A stretch of DNA of 64,000 nt from Populus alba (GCF_005239225.2 NC_133284.1:47834697-47898696); one strand, 5' to 3'. Positions 49,119 to 61,466 are shown, numbered from the stretch's first letter. Made by a program: numbers and translations. Notes: a model not told the origin generated them from the letters alone.

Positions 49119-49769
49119 ACCAGTATCTCTCATCTTCTCTGCACCGTGAGCGGCAATGTAAGATCTTCTTCTTCAGCAACCACTGATTCCACCATGACCA
49201 GTTATAGTCCATAAAAATCTATCAAGTAGTAGTACCAGAGTTTGCTACTCAATTCTTTACTTCTCAATCATAGCAACAAAAGAGATTGAAGTTCAATAGT
49301 TTCTTCTTATCAATAGTGGTAGAGCACTTGGAGTTCTTTCTTCTACCATAGCAACAACAAAGCTTCAAGAACTCCAATCGATCAACCGGTTATCACCAAA
49401 ACTCTAACCGGTCAATCGATAGTCGTGGCTCCAGCCAGCAGCAATGACACGTGGACAATTGCGACATTTTTCCTTGCAGCTGCCTAGCTTCCCTTGGATC
49501 ACCAGTTAAAGGTTCTTTTCTAAAACACTAAAAGTATGATCTCTCTTGGTTGGACAAATAACTTTATGTTGTTATGATGATTTAGATTTGTAATCAATGC
49601 ATAATTAACTTTGAATTAGGTGTATGGATTAAATATGTTTGCATTGATGGTTATATGAATGTTGATTTCGTTATGCGATTAGGAGAATTTTGTTGTGAAT
49701 TTTAGATTAATTATTGATTGATATTAGGTTTTAAAATCATAGTCTATGTCTTTGATTGTCCTTGTATTA
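49119..49769. other. Non-coding stretch
   Basis: It begins with the rest of the interrupted ~90-bp repeat (49,119-49,200), then sequence without coding signal. I recognise nothing else. Confidence 0.5.
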
Positions 49770-52700
49770 ATTGTTTCATTTAATATTTTAGCTGTAAACT
49801 TACATTGTAAACTACTGACCTAGTATTAAATGCACTTGTTTTTTTTTTTAATTTCATAAAAACACAGAAAAAATCCTTATTTAAAAAAATACATTTTTAT
49901 TTGTATGTATACAACCAAATTCTAAAAATTTTCATACATATTTTATATAAAATTAAAACAAAAAATGTATTTTTATCAATTAATGGGTATCATAACAAGT
50001 ATGTAATTATCCATTAATATTTTGTCAAAATTTCAAAAACAAGATAAATATAAATTTTTAATTAATATTTGAAGGTATAAGATTACACTGTAAAGTATTA
50101 CTTCAAGTATTAAAGATACAAAATAGAAATAAATATGTCTTTAATTTTTAAGCCTTAGAATGGTTATGTTTTAGCCTGATAATATAGAGATCTCTTTACT
50201 AATGGGACTTTTCCTTAAACCTTAGGTAAATCAATTGATAGAAACATGACCTTAGAACAAAAATAATCAGTCAATAATACAGCTTACTATAGGTAGGTGC
50301 ATTAAGGGTGAAGTGTTTTTCCCGTGCACAACTAATCCCCTTACCCAAACTCTCGTAGTCGACCATTAAGTTTTGTGGTAACCATAATACTAGGTGGCAA
50401 CTCCTACACCTTTCAGATCATATTTTTATATTTTATCTCAACACATCTAAAACTCCTTCAATCTAGGAGGCAGCTTTGTTGTTTAACGTTGTACATATCA
50501 TGACAATAGTTATGGGTGTGCCTCTATAAGCAATCACTCTTAATTATACCAACCAAAATTAAAGGTTTTACAAAAATCAAAAGATATTCTACCCAAGAGA
50601 GTTAGAAAGGCAAAGAAAAAAAAAAGGAAAAGTAATAAAAGAGTTCTCACAAGATGATGAGGTCAAGAAACAAGTAGACAACAATGAGGCCTCTAAGTTT
50701 CTCAAATTGATAAAATGTAGTGACTACAGTAGATTAACCAACTGAAGAAAACCTTAATTTGGATCTTTATACTCTCTTTTATTTAGAGTTTGAAACCACA
50801 TTGAAAGGCAATGTAGAATGTTTTAAATAAAGTATATGTCCCTTAAGATATCATACTTAATTTCATAGAGCATATGGTGGGACAAATGCATGCCGCTAAC
50901 TACCCATATTTCTTGAAAGATTATATCGTAACTAAGGTACCAACAAATAATGTGATGCCAATGCATATCCTAGATCGTCTGCTGATTAGTGCATCACATA
51001 TGAGGCCTAACAACATCATGGAAAAAACATATGATTGTTCACTTGGATAGATGATTGGTGATATTTATATAGAGTTGATCATCGGGCCACAACCATGCAT
51101 TCCAAAGTTACTTTGCAAGTAATTAGCATCCAACCCTTTATAGTATATTATTAAAATGGTCCTGGATTCATATTGCAGGTGTTATCAAAGGCATAAATAT
51201 GTAGTTAATAGGCAGCTGGTAACAATGGAGGTCTACGAGACGTTCTCCATGATGAAGAACATAGCAGTGCCTTACATAGAAGCTTAAAGAAGTTGAGATG
51301 GATATCTTCATATATTCAAGGTTATAAATGAAGACTTAGTGCTTGAGAATACAAAGTTGAGAAAGCCAGATGTTTTAGAAGCTGCAAAAATAGTTGTCAA
51401 ATATTTGTTTATATAAAGGTTGCCACTAAGTTATGACTTGAGCTAGCGCAAGAATGTTAGAGCGTATCAATTATATGAAATTAAAACATATCGATCAGTT
51501 GTTTGGCTAGAGTTTTAATTCAAGAGAGAAAGGACTATTTAAGAGTGGTAGAAAGGAAACGCGAGGAAAGAATGGCTCGCGTTGAGGGGCAGGATCTAAT
51601 GATGAGGAGATTGATATTCCACTTATTCACAGTACCTTTCCTCGCCTAGCTTATGTGATGTTGCCTAGTGACGAAGTGAAAAATATGAACATGGTGTTTG
51701 TTAAAGGTCATGTCAACCTTAAACAGGAAAGAGATTGAAGGTCATCTCATTTACCTTGAATTGAGTTCAATTGGTTCTTAAATTGTGATTTCCACCCAAC
51801 TGATTATCATTACCCTGAAACAGGCACCACCTTTTGAAAAACTGGTTAGGAAATATGCTGAAGAGGAAGAGTTGAACAATTGGGAAGCTTGAAAAATATA
51901 AATGGTATTTTCTATGTAATGTTGCTATTTTGTTACCCTAACTTTCCCAACAATCATGGCCAAGGATGATGAAAAAGGAATATATTTATGTGATACTTAG
52001 CCTTGTTTGTTTCTTTTGCTTTAATTGTTAATATCATGAAATTTTAATCTAATTGTAACTTTTTTTATTTTTCCTTTATTTTTTTCTTGACATTTCTTCA
52101 TTATTTTCATTCACTCATCATGTGCACTTTTTACTTTCAAAAATCCTAAAAGCAGTCTATCCATAAATATCTGAAATCATTGCGTTGAGTATATTTGGCC
52201 TGATTTTGATAAAAATGTAATTGTAATAGATGAAAAGGAATGGGAGGAAAGTGTCGTTGAAGAGTTTTCTAGGCTACTAGAATGATTACAATTTTCAATA
52301 AAATCAAGCCAACAAGAGTTAGGGTTAGTCAATGTATGTACTGATGAGGGTCTGAGGGAGCTAAAGGTTGAAACCCTAATCTCAACAGAAGAGAAAAGCA
52401 ATCTAATTGAGCTGCTAAAATACATTGATGTGTTCATCTGGTTCTACACAAACATGTCTAGTCTAGATACATAAATTATAGTGCATAAACTGTCATTAAT
52501 AAAAGGGAGTAAATCAGTAAAGTAACAAGTAAGAAGGATGAGACCATACCTTTTGATCAAGTTTAAAGAAGGGGTTAAGAAACATTTTGAAGTAGGGTTC
52601 CTCAAAGTAATCAAATACCCTCAAAAGGTAACAAACATCGTAGCAATTCCAAAGAAATATATAGGGGAAGGTCAAGATGTGTGTAGACTTTAGGGACATG

Positions 52701-52800
52701 AACAAGGCAAGTTATAATTAATAACAATAGTACTTTAGTCCTTTCATGCCTTTCATGGTAGACTCGATGATAATGTTTCTATTATTAAATAGAGTCTTAT
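49770..52800 (+). mobile_element. Rotted Ogre/Tat-like gypsy element
   Basis: 49,770-50,400 resembles the 3' part of the LTRs above, including 'ctaggtggcaactcc' near 50,387. Downstream, plus-strand pieces in several frames recall Ogre/Tat polyprotein in order: FSQDDEVKKQV and FLKLIKCSDYS (50,650-50,715); protease-like FLKDYIVTKVPTNN and ILDRLLISASHMRPNN (50,915-51,020); DYLRVVERKREERMARVEGQD (51,535-51,600, allowing a frame break); LLKYIDVFIWFYTNMSS (52,410-52,460); and the RT start HFEVGFLKVIKYPQKVTNIV (52,580-52,640). RT ends at about 52,720. Many stops; clearly dead and old. Confidence 0.6.
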
Positions 52801-53149
52801 TAAGGAGGACTAACTTTTCATGCTGATTTTAAAAGAGCCACCCAATTTCCCTATATGTTCTTATTTCTTTCAATTTTATTTTTCCTTAACAAAACAGGAG
52901 CAATTGGTAAAACAATTCAGAAAAATGCTAGAAAAACTCTCGTGTCTTATTCAGCGAGAGATCATATATATTTATATTGGTTACAGTACAAGTACAATTA
53001 AGGAGGGGATGAATTATAGCTGTGTAGTTTATCAATTACAGTTGTGTGGTCTATGGAATGTACATGGAAGGAAAGTAATTAACTCCTGTAATCAAGGTGT
53101 AATTTCATCCGTTGATTTGTCGTCGTCTGTAATTGCATGTGCTGATTTG

Positions 53150-54565
53150 TCGTTGTCTGTAATTATAGTTTTTTGCTTCTTGGAGCTCCATGAGATTAAG
53201 TTGTCACCAAGATATAGGCAGAAACCTGGGGTGGATTTTCGATCATCTGGACAGCCCGCCCAGTTAGCATCGGAGTAGATAGAAAGTTGTGTGGAGGTGC
53301 TTGGCTTAATAAGTAATCCGAAATGAATTCAAAACTTGAGATAACATAGGATTCTTTTCACAGTTGTCCAATGTTCATCAGTAGGTTGGTGCATGAATTG
53401 CCAGACTTTGTTAACTGCAAAGGAAATATCTGGTCGAGTGAGGGACAAATATTGTAACGCTCCCACTACACTGTGGTAATTGGAAGTATTTGAATAAGGT
53501 GCACCCGAGACCAAGGATAGTTTTTGAGAAGAGGACATTGGTGAAGAGACCGGTTTGGCATCCACCATATTTGTGCGCCAGAGAAGGTTTAAGATGTACT
53601 AGCTTTCCGAGAGAAGAAGACCTCCGGCCAGCTAATGTGCTTCCATGCCCAAAAAATATTTGAGGTGTCCAAGGTCTTTGACAGCAAATTCTTGACTGAG
53701 ATTGGTGATCAGTTGGGAGATAGCCAGTGGATTTGATCTAGTGATTAGGATATCATCGACATAAACAAAGAGGAATAATGAAGCTGGCCCGTGTTTACAA
53801 ATGAAAAGAGAAGTGTTAGAGCAGGAGTTCACAAAATCAAGAGAGTAAGTGCTCTTGTAGGCGATGATACTAGGCTTATGGAGCCTGTTTCAGGCCGTAA
53901 AGGGCCTTATGTAGTCGGCAAATATGATTGGGAAATCAAGGATGCACATAGCCAAGAGGTTGGTGCATGTAAACTTCTTCATATAAGTTGTCATGAAGGA
54001 AGGTGTTTTGTATATCAATCTGATGTATCGGCCACTAATTGGAGACAACATAGCTGAGCATGACGCGAATGGTGGTAGGTTTTACCACAGGGCTGAACGT
54101 GTAATCGAAATCAATTCCTGGTTGTTGATGATAACCCTTGGCGACAAGTCTTGCCTTTCTCCATTCAAGATAACCATCAGACTTGCGTTTGGATTTGAAA
54201 ATCCACCTGGAGCAGACTACATTGAGACCATGTGTGGCAGGGATTAAAGACCATATGTCATTCCTCATTAGTGTAGTGAATTCTTCATCCATCACTGCAC
54301 GCCATTCACAATGTTTTGAAGCTTCTGAATAGTAGGTTGGTGATTCTGGAATGGTACATGTTACAAGAAACGTTTGTGGCAGGGGATACCAGACAGTTCC
54401 ATCAGGATTCTTTTTTGGTTTCATAATATTGTGTTGAGATCGTGTGACCATCTGATGAGGACGATGCACAGGGAGTTCTGTAGCAACTGATATGTGTTGG
54501 GTTAGCTGTGGTGTGGGAGCAGAGTTGTTGGGAAGGGTGGAGGAATTTATGTCGGGTGGTGACAT
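53150..54565 (-). pseudogene. Copia reverse transcriptase and RNase H
   Basis: Minus-strand segments: 54,035-54,565 carries the RT start (WIFKSKRKSDGYLEWRKARL, LVAKGYHQQPGIDF, FSPVVKPTTIR). 53,632-53,832 has the catalytic YVDD (in LFVYVDDILITRS) and LGHLKYFLGME. 53,329-53,568 has the RT-RNase H linker (SVVGALQYLSLTRPDISFAV). 53,165-53,290 has RNase H ([26 protein letters not shown]). Between them 53,840-54,030 is in another frame. Several frame changes mean no functional product. Confidence 0.82.
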
Positions 54566-54665
54566 GTTTTAGGAAGGAGGAGGGATTGAAGAGGATGAAG
54601 GGAATGGCTGAGGATAGGAGAGGTGTTGTTGGCAGTAATGAAGCTGGTGGCGGGGTAGTGTTAAG

Positions 54666-55340
54666 TTATGGTGCCGGGTTGTGATTGATATTGTTTCTTA
54701 AAAGAGAGGTAGGAAGAGTTGTATATGAGTTAGATGGAGGTTGAGGCGGGGATGTATTTGAATTAGTAAAGGGAAAAGACCCTTCATCAAATACTACATG
54801 CTTGGAGACAAATACCTTCCCAGTGGATGTATCAAGACATTTAAATCCACAGTGAGAATTGCTATACCCAAGGAAGACGCAACGTTTAGATTGAAAATCA
54901 AGTTTGTTGCGATTGAAAGGATGAAGAAAAGGAAAACAGGAACACCCAAAGATTTTTAAGGATGAAAAATCAAGAACATGATTGTAGAGTTTTTCAAGTG
55001 GTGACATGCCAAGGGGGGAGGTAGGAAGACGATTAATGAGATATGTGGCCATGAGAAAAGCGTTATCCCAATAAGTGTGAGGAACATAATTGTGGGATAA
55101 GAGGGAGAGACCCATTTCAACGATGTGACGGTGTTTTCGTTTGACAGATCCATTTTGTTGGTAAGTATGGGGGCAGGAGATTCGATGTTAAATGCTAATT
55201 TTTGTAAAATATGTGTGAAGAGAGCGATACTCCCCACCCCAATCAGTTTGGACAGATTTTATCTTACAATTAAATTGGCGTTCAACAACTTTTTGAAATG
55301 AGCAAAAAATGGGCATGACACTGGATTTATTGGAGATTGG
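54666..55340 (-). pseudogene. Copia integrase, C-terminal part
   Basis: Contains, on the minus strand, QTDWGGEYR (second catalytic Asp region, about 55,225-55,260), then YWDNAFLMATYLINRLPTSP and the conserved FGCSCFPFLHPFNRNKL near 54,890-54,960. Frame changes occur near 55,100-55,240. It continues the integrase interrupted at 57,407. Confidence 0.8.
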
Positions 55341-55346
55341 ATATAG

Positions 55347-57406
55347 TTGATTGTGCATCAAAAGTATAATTAAGTCTTTTATTTTACATATGTATTTATT
55401 GTTTTTATTTGGGTTTTTTTATAATAAGTTATGTGCTTTTTAGTAATGAAGTTTTTTTTAATGTTTCGATAGGTTTTTGGAGCTTAAATGAATTATTTTA
55501 GAAAATTCAACGTCAGAATTTGGAACAAAGAATTGAAGAAAAATTTAGTTGAAGATTGAAGCAAATCTTGGTTCAAATAAGTGCTCCAAATTTGCCCCAA
55601 AAATCAATTCTATTCCAATTCTAGAAAAGAATATCATATGATCTATTTCAAGCCCAAACTTGCCTTATGTTGTGTGCAAACTTCAACCATCAAACACTCA
55701 AGGTTTCAATGTCAATCTTAGCCCAAATAATAGGTACATTTGTATACTTATTTGATGCTTAAATTCAGCACCAAATCAGCCCAAGCACAATCCATGATCT
55801 TAAATTAAGCTAGGTAACAAAAAAAAAACTCAAGAGAAATTAAATTAACAATAACTTGGTTGAAAATAATTGATGGATTTGTTTTCCAAGATGAAAAGGT
55901 GTAAATAGATTTTAAATGACAAGAAAAAGTAAGTCTTGGTCCAAATCAATTTTAATGGTGATGTATTGGTGATTTCTTCAACATAAATAAGATAACTCAA
56001 CCTAATATCAACGATGGTGATATTAGATCGGAAGATATTACAATGAAGTTTAAAAAGATGAAGATTGATTATTACTTAAGAATGAACAAGTACTTTCATA
56101 TTAAGTAAGACATTGAATCAAGCAATCTCTATACCAAAACTAAGGTTTGTGCATAAAAAATTCAAGATTATAACATTACCTAAATGATATCTAAAATTTC
56201 TTTGCAATAATAAAACATTCATGAAGAAAATGAGAAGATAAACATTAAGATTCATTCATATCTTAAAGAACTCACCTCAATCATCATCATCCTTGATTTG
56301 GATCCAAGAAAGAGATTAGCCAACCATGATTATATATAATAACGCTTTAATAAACATGAAATAACTTAAATCAAACTGTAATAATGAGTTTTACAAACTA
56401 AAGAACCAAAATCTATAAAGAAGAACACGACACAATTTCAGTAACAATTCGGACACAAATCTGACTCTAACTTTGGACAGCAATTCGACCCTCTTAGAAG
56501 CCCCATATGGAGATGGATATTAGACACATATTTATAGGACATTCGGTTAGCTTTCCATAGAATTAAAGAACAGCTCATTTGGACATCAGAGTCAAACTTT
56601 ATGGGCAAAACACCAAAAGGTGTTCTGAAAAATCAAATCAGGTCAGCTTGGAGAACACTTTGGTGCACATTTTTCTTCTTTCTTTATGAGCTGTCTCTTT
56701 CTTCTTTTTGACCCAAAATAATGTCACAATGTCCTCTCCAACTTTCCATCCATGTGCTTGCCCTCTTGGATCAATGAATTGCCCAAAACAAATCACATGT
56801 TATTTGTTGTGTGGACATGTAAGATCATGGATTGTGCTTGGGCTGATTTGGAGGCTGATTTGGGGCTGAATTTAAGCATCAAATAAGTATACAAATATAC
56901 CTATTATTTGGGCTAAGATTGACATTGAAACCTTGAGTGTTTGATGGTTGAAGTTTGCACACAACATAAGGCAAGTTTGGGCTTGAAATAGATCATATGA
57001 TATTATTTTCTAGAATTGGAATAGAATTGATTTTTGGGGCAAATTTGGAGCACTTATTTGAACCAAGATTTGCTTCAATCTTCAACTAAATTTCTCTTCA
57101 ATTCTTTGTTTCGAATTCCAACGTTGAATTTTCTGAAATAATTCATTTAAGCTCCAAAAACCTATTGAAACATTAAAAAAAAACTTCATTACTAAAAAGC
57201 ACATCACTTATTATAAAAAACCCAAATAAAAACAATAAATACATATGTAAAATAAAAGACTTAATGATACTTTTGATGCACAATCACACCCCTCAACTTA
57301 GATTTTGCTAGTCCTCAAGCAAAACAAAACATAAAACCTTTGAAATAAAAAGAATAATAACAACATAATTAGGCTCGACTCATCACATTTAAAGGACCTA
57401 TCATGC
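55347..57406 (-). mobile_element. Gypsy-LTR-like insertion with ~470-bp inverted repeat
   Basis: It interrupts copia integrase inside the FTWL(Y)P codons. The ends carry inverted repeats: TGATTGTGCATCAAAAGTAT on the plus strand at 55,348, and its complement ending at 57,286, with similarity extending about 470 bp inward on each side. On the minus strand the right repeat is preceded by GAGGACTAGCAAAATCTAAG and GTTGAGGGGTG, which looks like the polypurine-tract region before an Athila-type 3' LTR. A TATA-like CCTATAAATATG lies near 56,535 (minus). ATAG occurs at both insertion edges. I therefore read it as an LTR with a short 3' internal piece plus an inverted partial LTR copy; a TIR transposon is the alternative. 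No frame of note. Confidence 0.5.
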
Positions 57407-58160
57407 AATAGCCATGTGAATTTGCTAAAATGATCAACAAATGAAACATAGTATTTATTTCCAGTTGTGGACATGAAAGGGGATGGACCCCACACATTAG
57501 AGAAAATTAATTCAAGTGGTTGATTAGAAACTGATTGAGAGCTAGAAAAAGGAAGGCGATGACTCTTTCCTTGTTGACAAGCTGAACAGATACTAGATAT
57601 TAGATGAAATAGGTAAAGAAAATTTGGAAATGAGATGACGGGCAGTTTGATAGGATGGATGTCCCATTCGGTAGTGCCAAACATCAAGAGGTACTCGTTG
57701 AGATAGGTAGGCTTGTGGACAGTTTATTGATGTCATGGAGGTTGGAAAAATGTAAAGGTCATCTTTAGGTTTTCCGCGTAGAAGAACTCTCCCCGTTTCT
57801 TGCGTCCTTCACCAAAAAAGAAGAAGAGTGAAGTTCAATATAAACGTTATTATCTCTTGTGAATTGACTAATAGAAATTAAATTCTTTTGAATCTGCGGC
57901 ACATGCAACAATTTATTTAAAGTAAAAGAAGTTGTTGATGAGGAGAGAGTTATAGAGCCAATATGTTTTATAGGCAAACTTGCCCCATCTCCAACATGAA
58001 TATGGTCGTTGCCAAGATAAGTGTTTGACTAGAGAGACAAGTTATTGAAGTTGTTGGTGAGGTGATTTGTGGAAACAGTATCCGAATACCAGTTGGTATC
58101 ATGAGGTGGTGAGGAGGTTGTCATGTAAGCTGCCATGTGAGGAGAAGTGCCTTGGTAGGC
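57407..58160 (-). pseudogene. Copia protease and integrase N-terminus
   Basis: Minus strand: WYSDTVSTNHLTNN near 58,060-58,100, where the protease active site is DTV instead of the usual DTGA. Then LLHVPQIQKNLISISQ (57,860-57,915), the zinc-finger cysteines in CSACQQGKSHRLPF (57,540-57,590), and the integrase core start FSNVWGP, with Asn replacing the first catalytic Asp, and FVDHFSKFTW. Both altered catalytic residues show it was dead before or besides the insertion. Confidence 0.8.
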
Positions 58161-58161
58161 A

Positions 58162-59897
58162 TGATTGATTAGTACTTAAAAGTGCATGTTTATCAGGTTT
58201 TATATCATCATTTTGCACTTGAAGTATCAATAACTCCTTAACTAAAGCATGTTTTATAATAACAAGTTTGATATTATAAGATACCTTAATTTATGGTAAA
58301 TGCTCATTTTAAATGCAGGACTATCACATAAATAAAAGTATTGATTGATGAGTTTAAGCATTGAAAGTTAAAGGACAAAGAGATGGCCAAACTTAAAAAA
58401 GAGATGACGGTGCAGTCCAAACCGGAACATTGCTCGGTAATTGGATCATATCTGGAGCTCTAGATCTCGGATTTAGGTCCATTTTATATGGATGGAAAGG
58501 TAAAACATAGGCCTACAACTTTTATTTGGACACCAAGATCTAAGAAGGCCGTTTTCAAGTCCAAATTATAGGAACAACGAAGAAGCCGAAGCTGTCCTGC
58601 AGCCCAGACACTATTTAGTGTTCAGCCCATATCTTGAGTTCTAGAAGTCCAAATGACCTCATCTTTTTTTTTGTTGGAAAGCTGAGACAATTTCCTAGAA
58701 CATTCCTGAGGATTCTGGGCAAATTATGATGTTAGCAATGACGTCTTGTTCAGACAAGAAGATAAGGATTGTTATCAAGTCAAGATGTGGCCACCCACTC
58801 ATCAATTAGTCAACAAATCAATAGTTCCAAATTTTGGCCTATAAAAGGAGGCACTTACCATGTATTGAGGCATCTTGGTTTCCAGATCAAGATCATGCTC
58901 TTGCTTTCTCTCTTTGTATTGCTTATGTTTTGCTTTCATTAATATCAAGTTTATGCACTTCATTTCCTTTCCTTTACTTAGTTAACTTCTTTCTCATTTA
59001 TGTTCTTATCTTGTTCATCTATGTTTCTTTCTTTCATTATGTTTAGCTAAGTTAATTATGTCAAGGTGAAAAGGGTACACTAATGGTGTAAGAATAAGTA
59101 TAATATAAACTTAACATGGACCTTAACGTTGGATACTAACATGTTTTATATTTGTTATCTTGTTCACTTTTAATACTTTGCTTGTTAAATGGGTAATCTA
59201 GATTTATGTTGAATAACACTTGGTACAACAAATACTTGGTACTTTCATAGCCCATACTGTATGGTATAACCGACACCTGAGCTATGAAAGGAACTTGATT
59301 TGTTGTTAACATAAGTTATAATCATGAATGTCTGCCAACATTTACAAGTATTAGCTTTATTCGAATAAGATAACTAATGTAATCATGTTAACAATTTATA
59401 ATCTGATTGGAACCTCTTATATGTGTGGTTTCCAATTGAGTAATAAGAGTTTATACTATACTTATTTGAAGTACCATTAGTGGATCCTCTAACCTTGACA
59501 TTTATTTTTATCGTTGTTTAATCCTTACATTAATCTTTCAACTCAAAGTTCTCATTAATTTCTTCCTTCTCTTCTTTATTATTGTTGTTGTTGTTATTAT
59601 TATTATTACTATTATTATTATTATCTGTTCATAAACTCAGTATATAGGCTGGAAACCTGTGACCCGATCTTTTAGATCATTCTCAGGTATAACAACGCCA
59701 CTTACTGAGTATTATTATTATTATTACTAGTACTAGTACTACTATTGTTATTATTATTGTTATTGTTGTTATTGTTGTGTTGTTATTTATAATTTATACA
59801 ATTAACCTCTCTGTGGTTTGACCCCGGTCTTGCCGGGTTATTTATTACTTCGACACTCCTGCACTTGGTAGAAGACATCAATCTTTTGGTCGTGTCA
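58162..59897 (+). repeat. Athila-like 5' LTR
   Basis: About 1.74 kb, from TGATTGATTAGTAC (start uncertain by four bases) to CGTGTCA, six bases before the primer-binding site. It includes two (TTA/TTG)n microsatellite stretches at about 59,577-59,625 and 59,710-59,785. TATA-like GCCTATAAAAGGAGG is near 58,838-58,852. No gene inside. Confidence 0.75.
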
Positions 59898-59903
59898 AGT
59901 TTT

Positions 59904-59921
59904 TGGTGCCGTTGCCGGGGA
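59904..59921 (+). other. Primer-binding site, tRNA-Asp
   Basis: TGGTGCCGTTGCCGGGGA. It is complementary to the 3' end of plant tRNA-Asp apart from one mismatch (the usual form begins TGGCGCC), which is characteristic of Athila/Calypso elements. Confidence 0.85.
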
Positions 59922-60128
59922 GGTAAATTCTTGTATAAATTATAATATTTAATTTATTTTCTCTTTTCACTTTTCATTTTATCTATTTTTGTTTCCTTTG
60001 TTTTGTTTTGTTTCTTTTTCTTCTATTTTCTTTTCTTACTTTTATTCTCTTCTTACACGTGCATGAGAGTTTGGTCACGTACATTAAGTGGTCGACTTTG
60101 TAGGGTATCCTCATCATTTTCAGAAAAT

Positions 60129-61415
60129 ATGGCCGAAGAAGATAATCAATCGCTTCATAATGAGAATAATGAGAATAACCATATGAGAACACTTAGAGAT
60201 CACATGAATCCCACAAGAACAAGTGCACCCTCATGCATAGTTTTCCCTCCTGATGCATCTCATTTTAATTTTAAGCCAGGCATTATTCAACTTTTACCAT
60301 CTTTTCATGGCTTAGACTTAGAAAATCCATACTTGCATTTAAGGGAATTTGAGGAGGTCTGTAATACCTATAATGACTCAAATTGTAGCATGAACACCAT
60401 TCGATTAAAGCTTTTTCCTTTTTCATTAAAAGATAAAGCTAAAACATGGCTACAAAATTTGAGACCAGGATCTATTCGTGCTTGGGATGAAATGCAACAA
60501 CAATTTTTAAAGAAGTTTTTTCCGTCTCACAGAACAAACTCTTTCAAAAGACAAATCATCACTTTCACTCAAAAGCCAGGAGAAACATTTTACCAATGTT
60601 GGGATAGGTATCGAGATTTGCTTAATACTTGCCCTCATCATGGTTTTGAAACATGGAGATTGGTTTCACATTTTTATGAAGGTTTAACACCTAGAGATAG
60701 GCAAATGGTTGAATTGATGTGCAATGGAACCTTTGAAGATAAAGACCCTAATGAAGCAATGGAGTACCTAGACTTGCTAGCTAAAAATGCTCAAAATTGG
60801 GATACCACAGGTACTTATGAGGCCTCAAATAAAACTCAACCTCATACATCTAGTGGAGGTATGCACAACCTTAGGGAAGATCATGACCTCCAAGCCAAGT
60901 TTGCATCTTTAGCTAGAAAAGTCGAGGCACTAGAATTGAAAAAGAGTGGTCAATTAAAATCTGTTCAAGACATTGTGTGTCAAATCTGTGAAACAAATGA
61001 GCATGCAACCAATGATTGTCCAACTTTGCCTTCTTTCAAGGAATGCCTCCATGAACAAGCGCATGCTTTAAACAGTTTCCAAAGGCCCAATCATAACCCA
61101 TACTCACAAACATACAATCCTGGTTGGAGAAATCACCCAAATTTCAGTTGGAAGAGTGACAACAATAATACACAAACTTCACAGCCACCGTTTCAAGCAC
61201 ACCATAATTTCCAAAATTCTCATGGATATGCACCTCCTTATGCTCCACCTCCTAGAAGAAATTTTGAGGAAACATTGCATGCATTCATTAAAAAGCAGGA
61301 GACAATCAACACTCAACTTGCTCAAAGCATGACCAATTTTAAAGATGCTCTTGCAAAATTAACAACTGCTCTCAGTTTCCAAGAGAAAGGTAAGTTTCTT
61401 TCTCAACCACAGTAA
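60129..61415 (+). CDS. Athila-like Gag
   Basis: 428 residues from the ATG at 60,129. I prefer this start (MAEEDNQSLHN, a typical hydrophilic Gag N-terminus) because upstream in-frame sequence from 60,003 is a Phe/Leu-rich leader; an ATG at 60,063 is the alternative. The retrotransposon Gag domain spans about residues 45-230 (FNFKPGIIQLLPSFHG, LFPFSLKDKAKTWLQNL, WDRYRDLLNTCPHHGF). A canonical CCHC zinc knuckle is CQICETNEHATNDC (CX2CX4HX4C), and a Gln/Asn/Pro-rich tail follows. It ends at a TAA, but the same frame continues open into the protease from 61,416. The stop sits where related elements read through (QPQ, stop, NPKGQYN), so it looks like a C-to-T change of a CAA codon or a leaky stop. 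Confidence 0.85.
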   Translation: MAEEDNQSLHNENNENNHMRTLRDHMNPTRTSAPSCIVFPPDASHFNFKPGIIQLLPSFHGLDLENPYLHLREFEEVCNTYNDSNCSMNTIRLKLFPFSLKDKAKTWLQNLRPGSIRAWDEMQQQFLKKFFPSHRTNSFKRQIITFTQKPGETFYQCWDRYRDLLNTCPHHGFETWRLVSHFYEGLTPRDRQMVELMCNGTFEDKDPNEAMEYLDLLAKNAQNWDTTGTYEASNKTQPHTSSGGMHNLREDHDLQAKFASLARKVEALELKKSGQLKSVQDIVCQICETNEHATNDCPTLPSFKECLHEQAHALNSFQRPNHNPYSQTYNPGWRNHPNFSWKSDNNNTQTSQPPFQAHHNFQNSHGYAPPYAPPPRRNFEETLHAFIKKQETINTQLAQSMTNFKDALAKLTTALSFQEKGKFLSQPQ

Positions 61416-61466
61416 AATCCAAAGGGGCAATACAATGCAAATGCAAGTGGTTCTGGAAGCCAACAC

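Larger units (their letters stand above)
52850..58161 (-). mobile_element. Ty1/copia element, split and decayed
   Basis: Read on the minus strand from high to low coordinates: protease, integrase, reverse transcriptase, RNase H, then a likely LTR (about 52,850-53,094; TGATTACAGG start, TATA-like ATATAAATATATATG near 52,975). A 2.06-kb insert (55,347-57,406) splits integrase. At the upstream end (58,162) it is cut by an Athila-like LTR, so gag and the 5' LTR are not in the window. Confidence 0.78.

Noticed and set aside
52177..52437. 86-residue minus-strand frame
   Set aside because: Antisense shadow of the worn Ogre/Tat pol fragment that reads on the plus strand.
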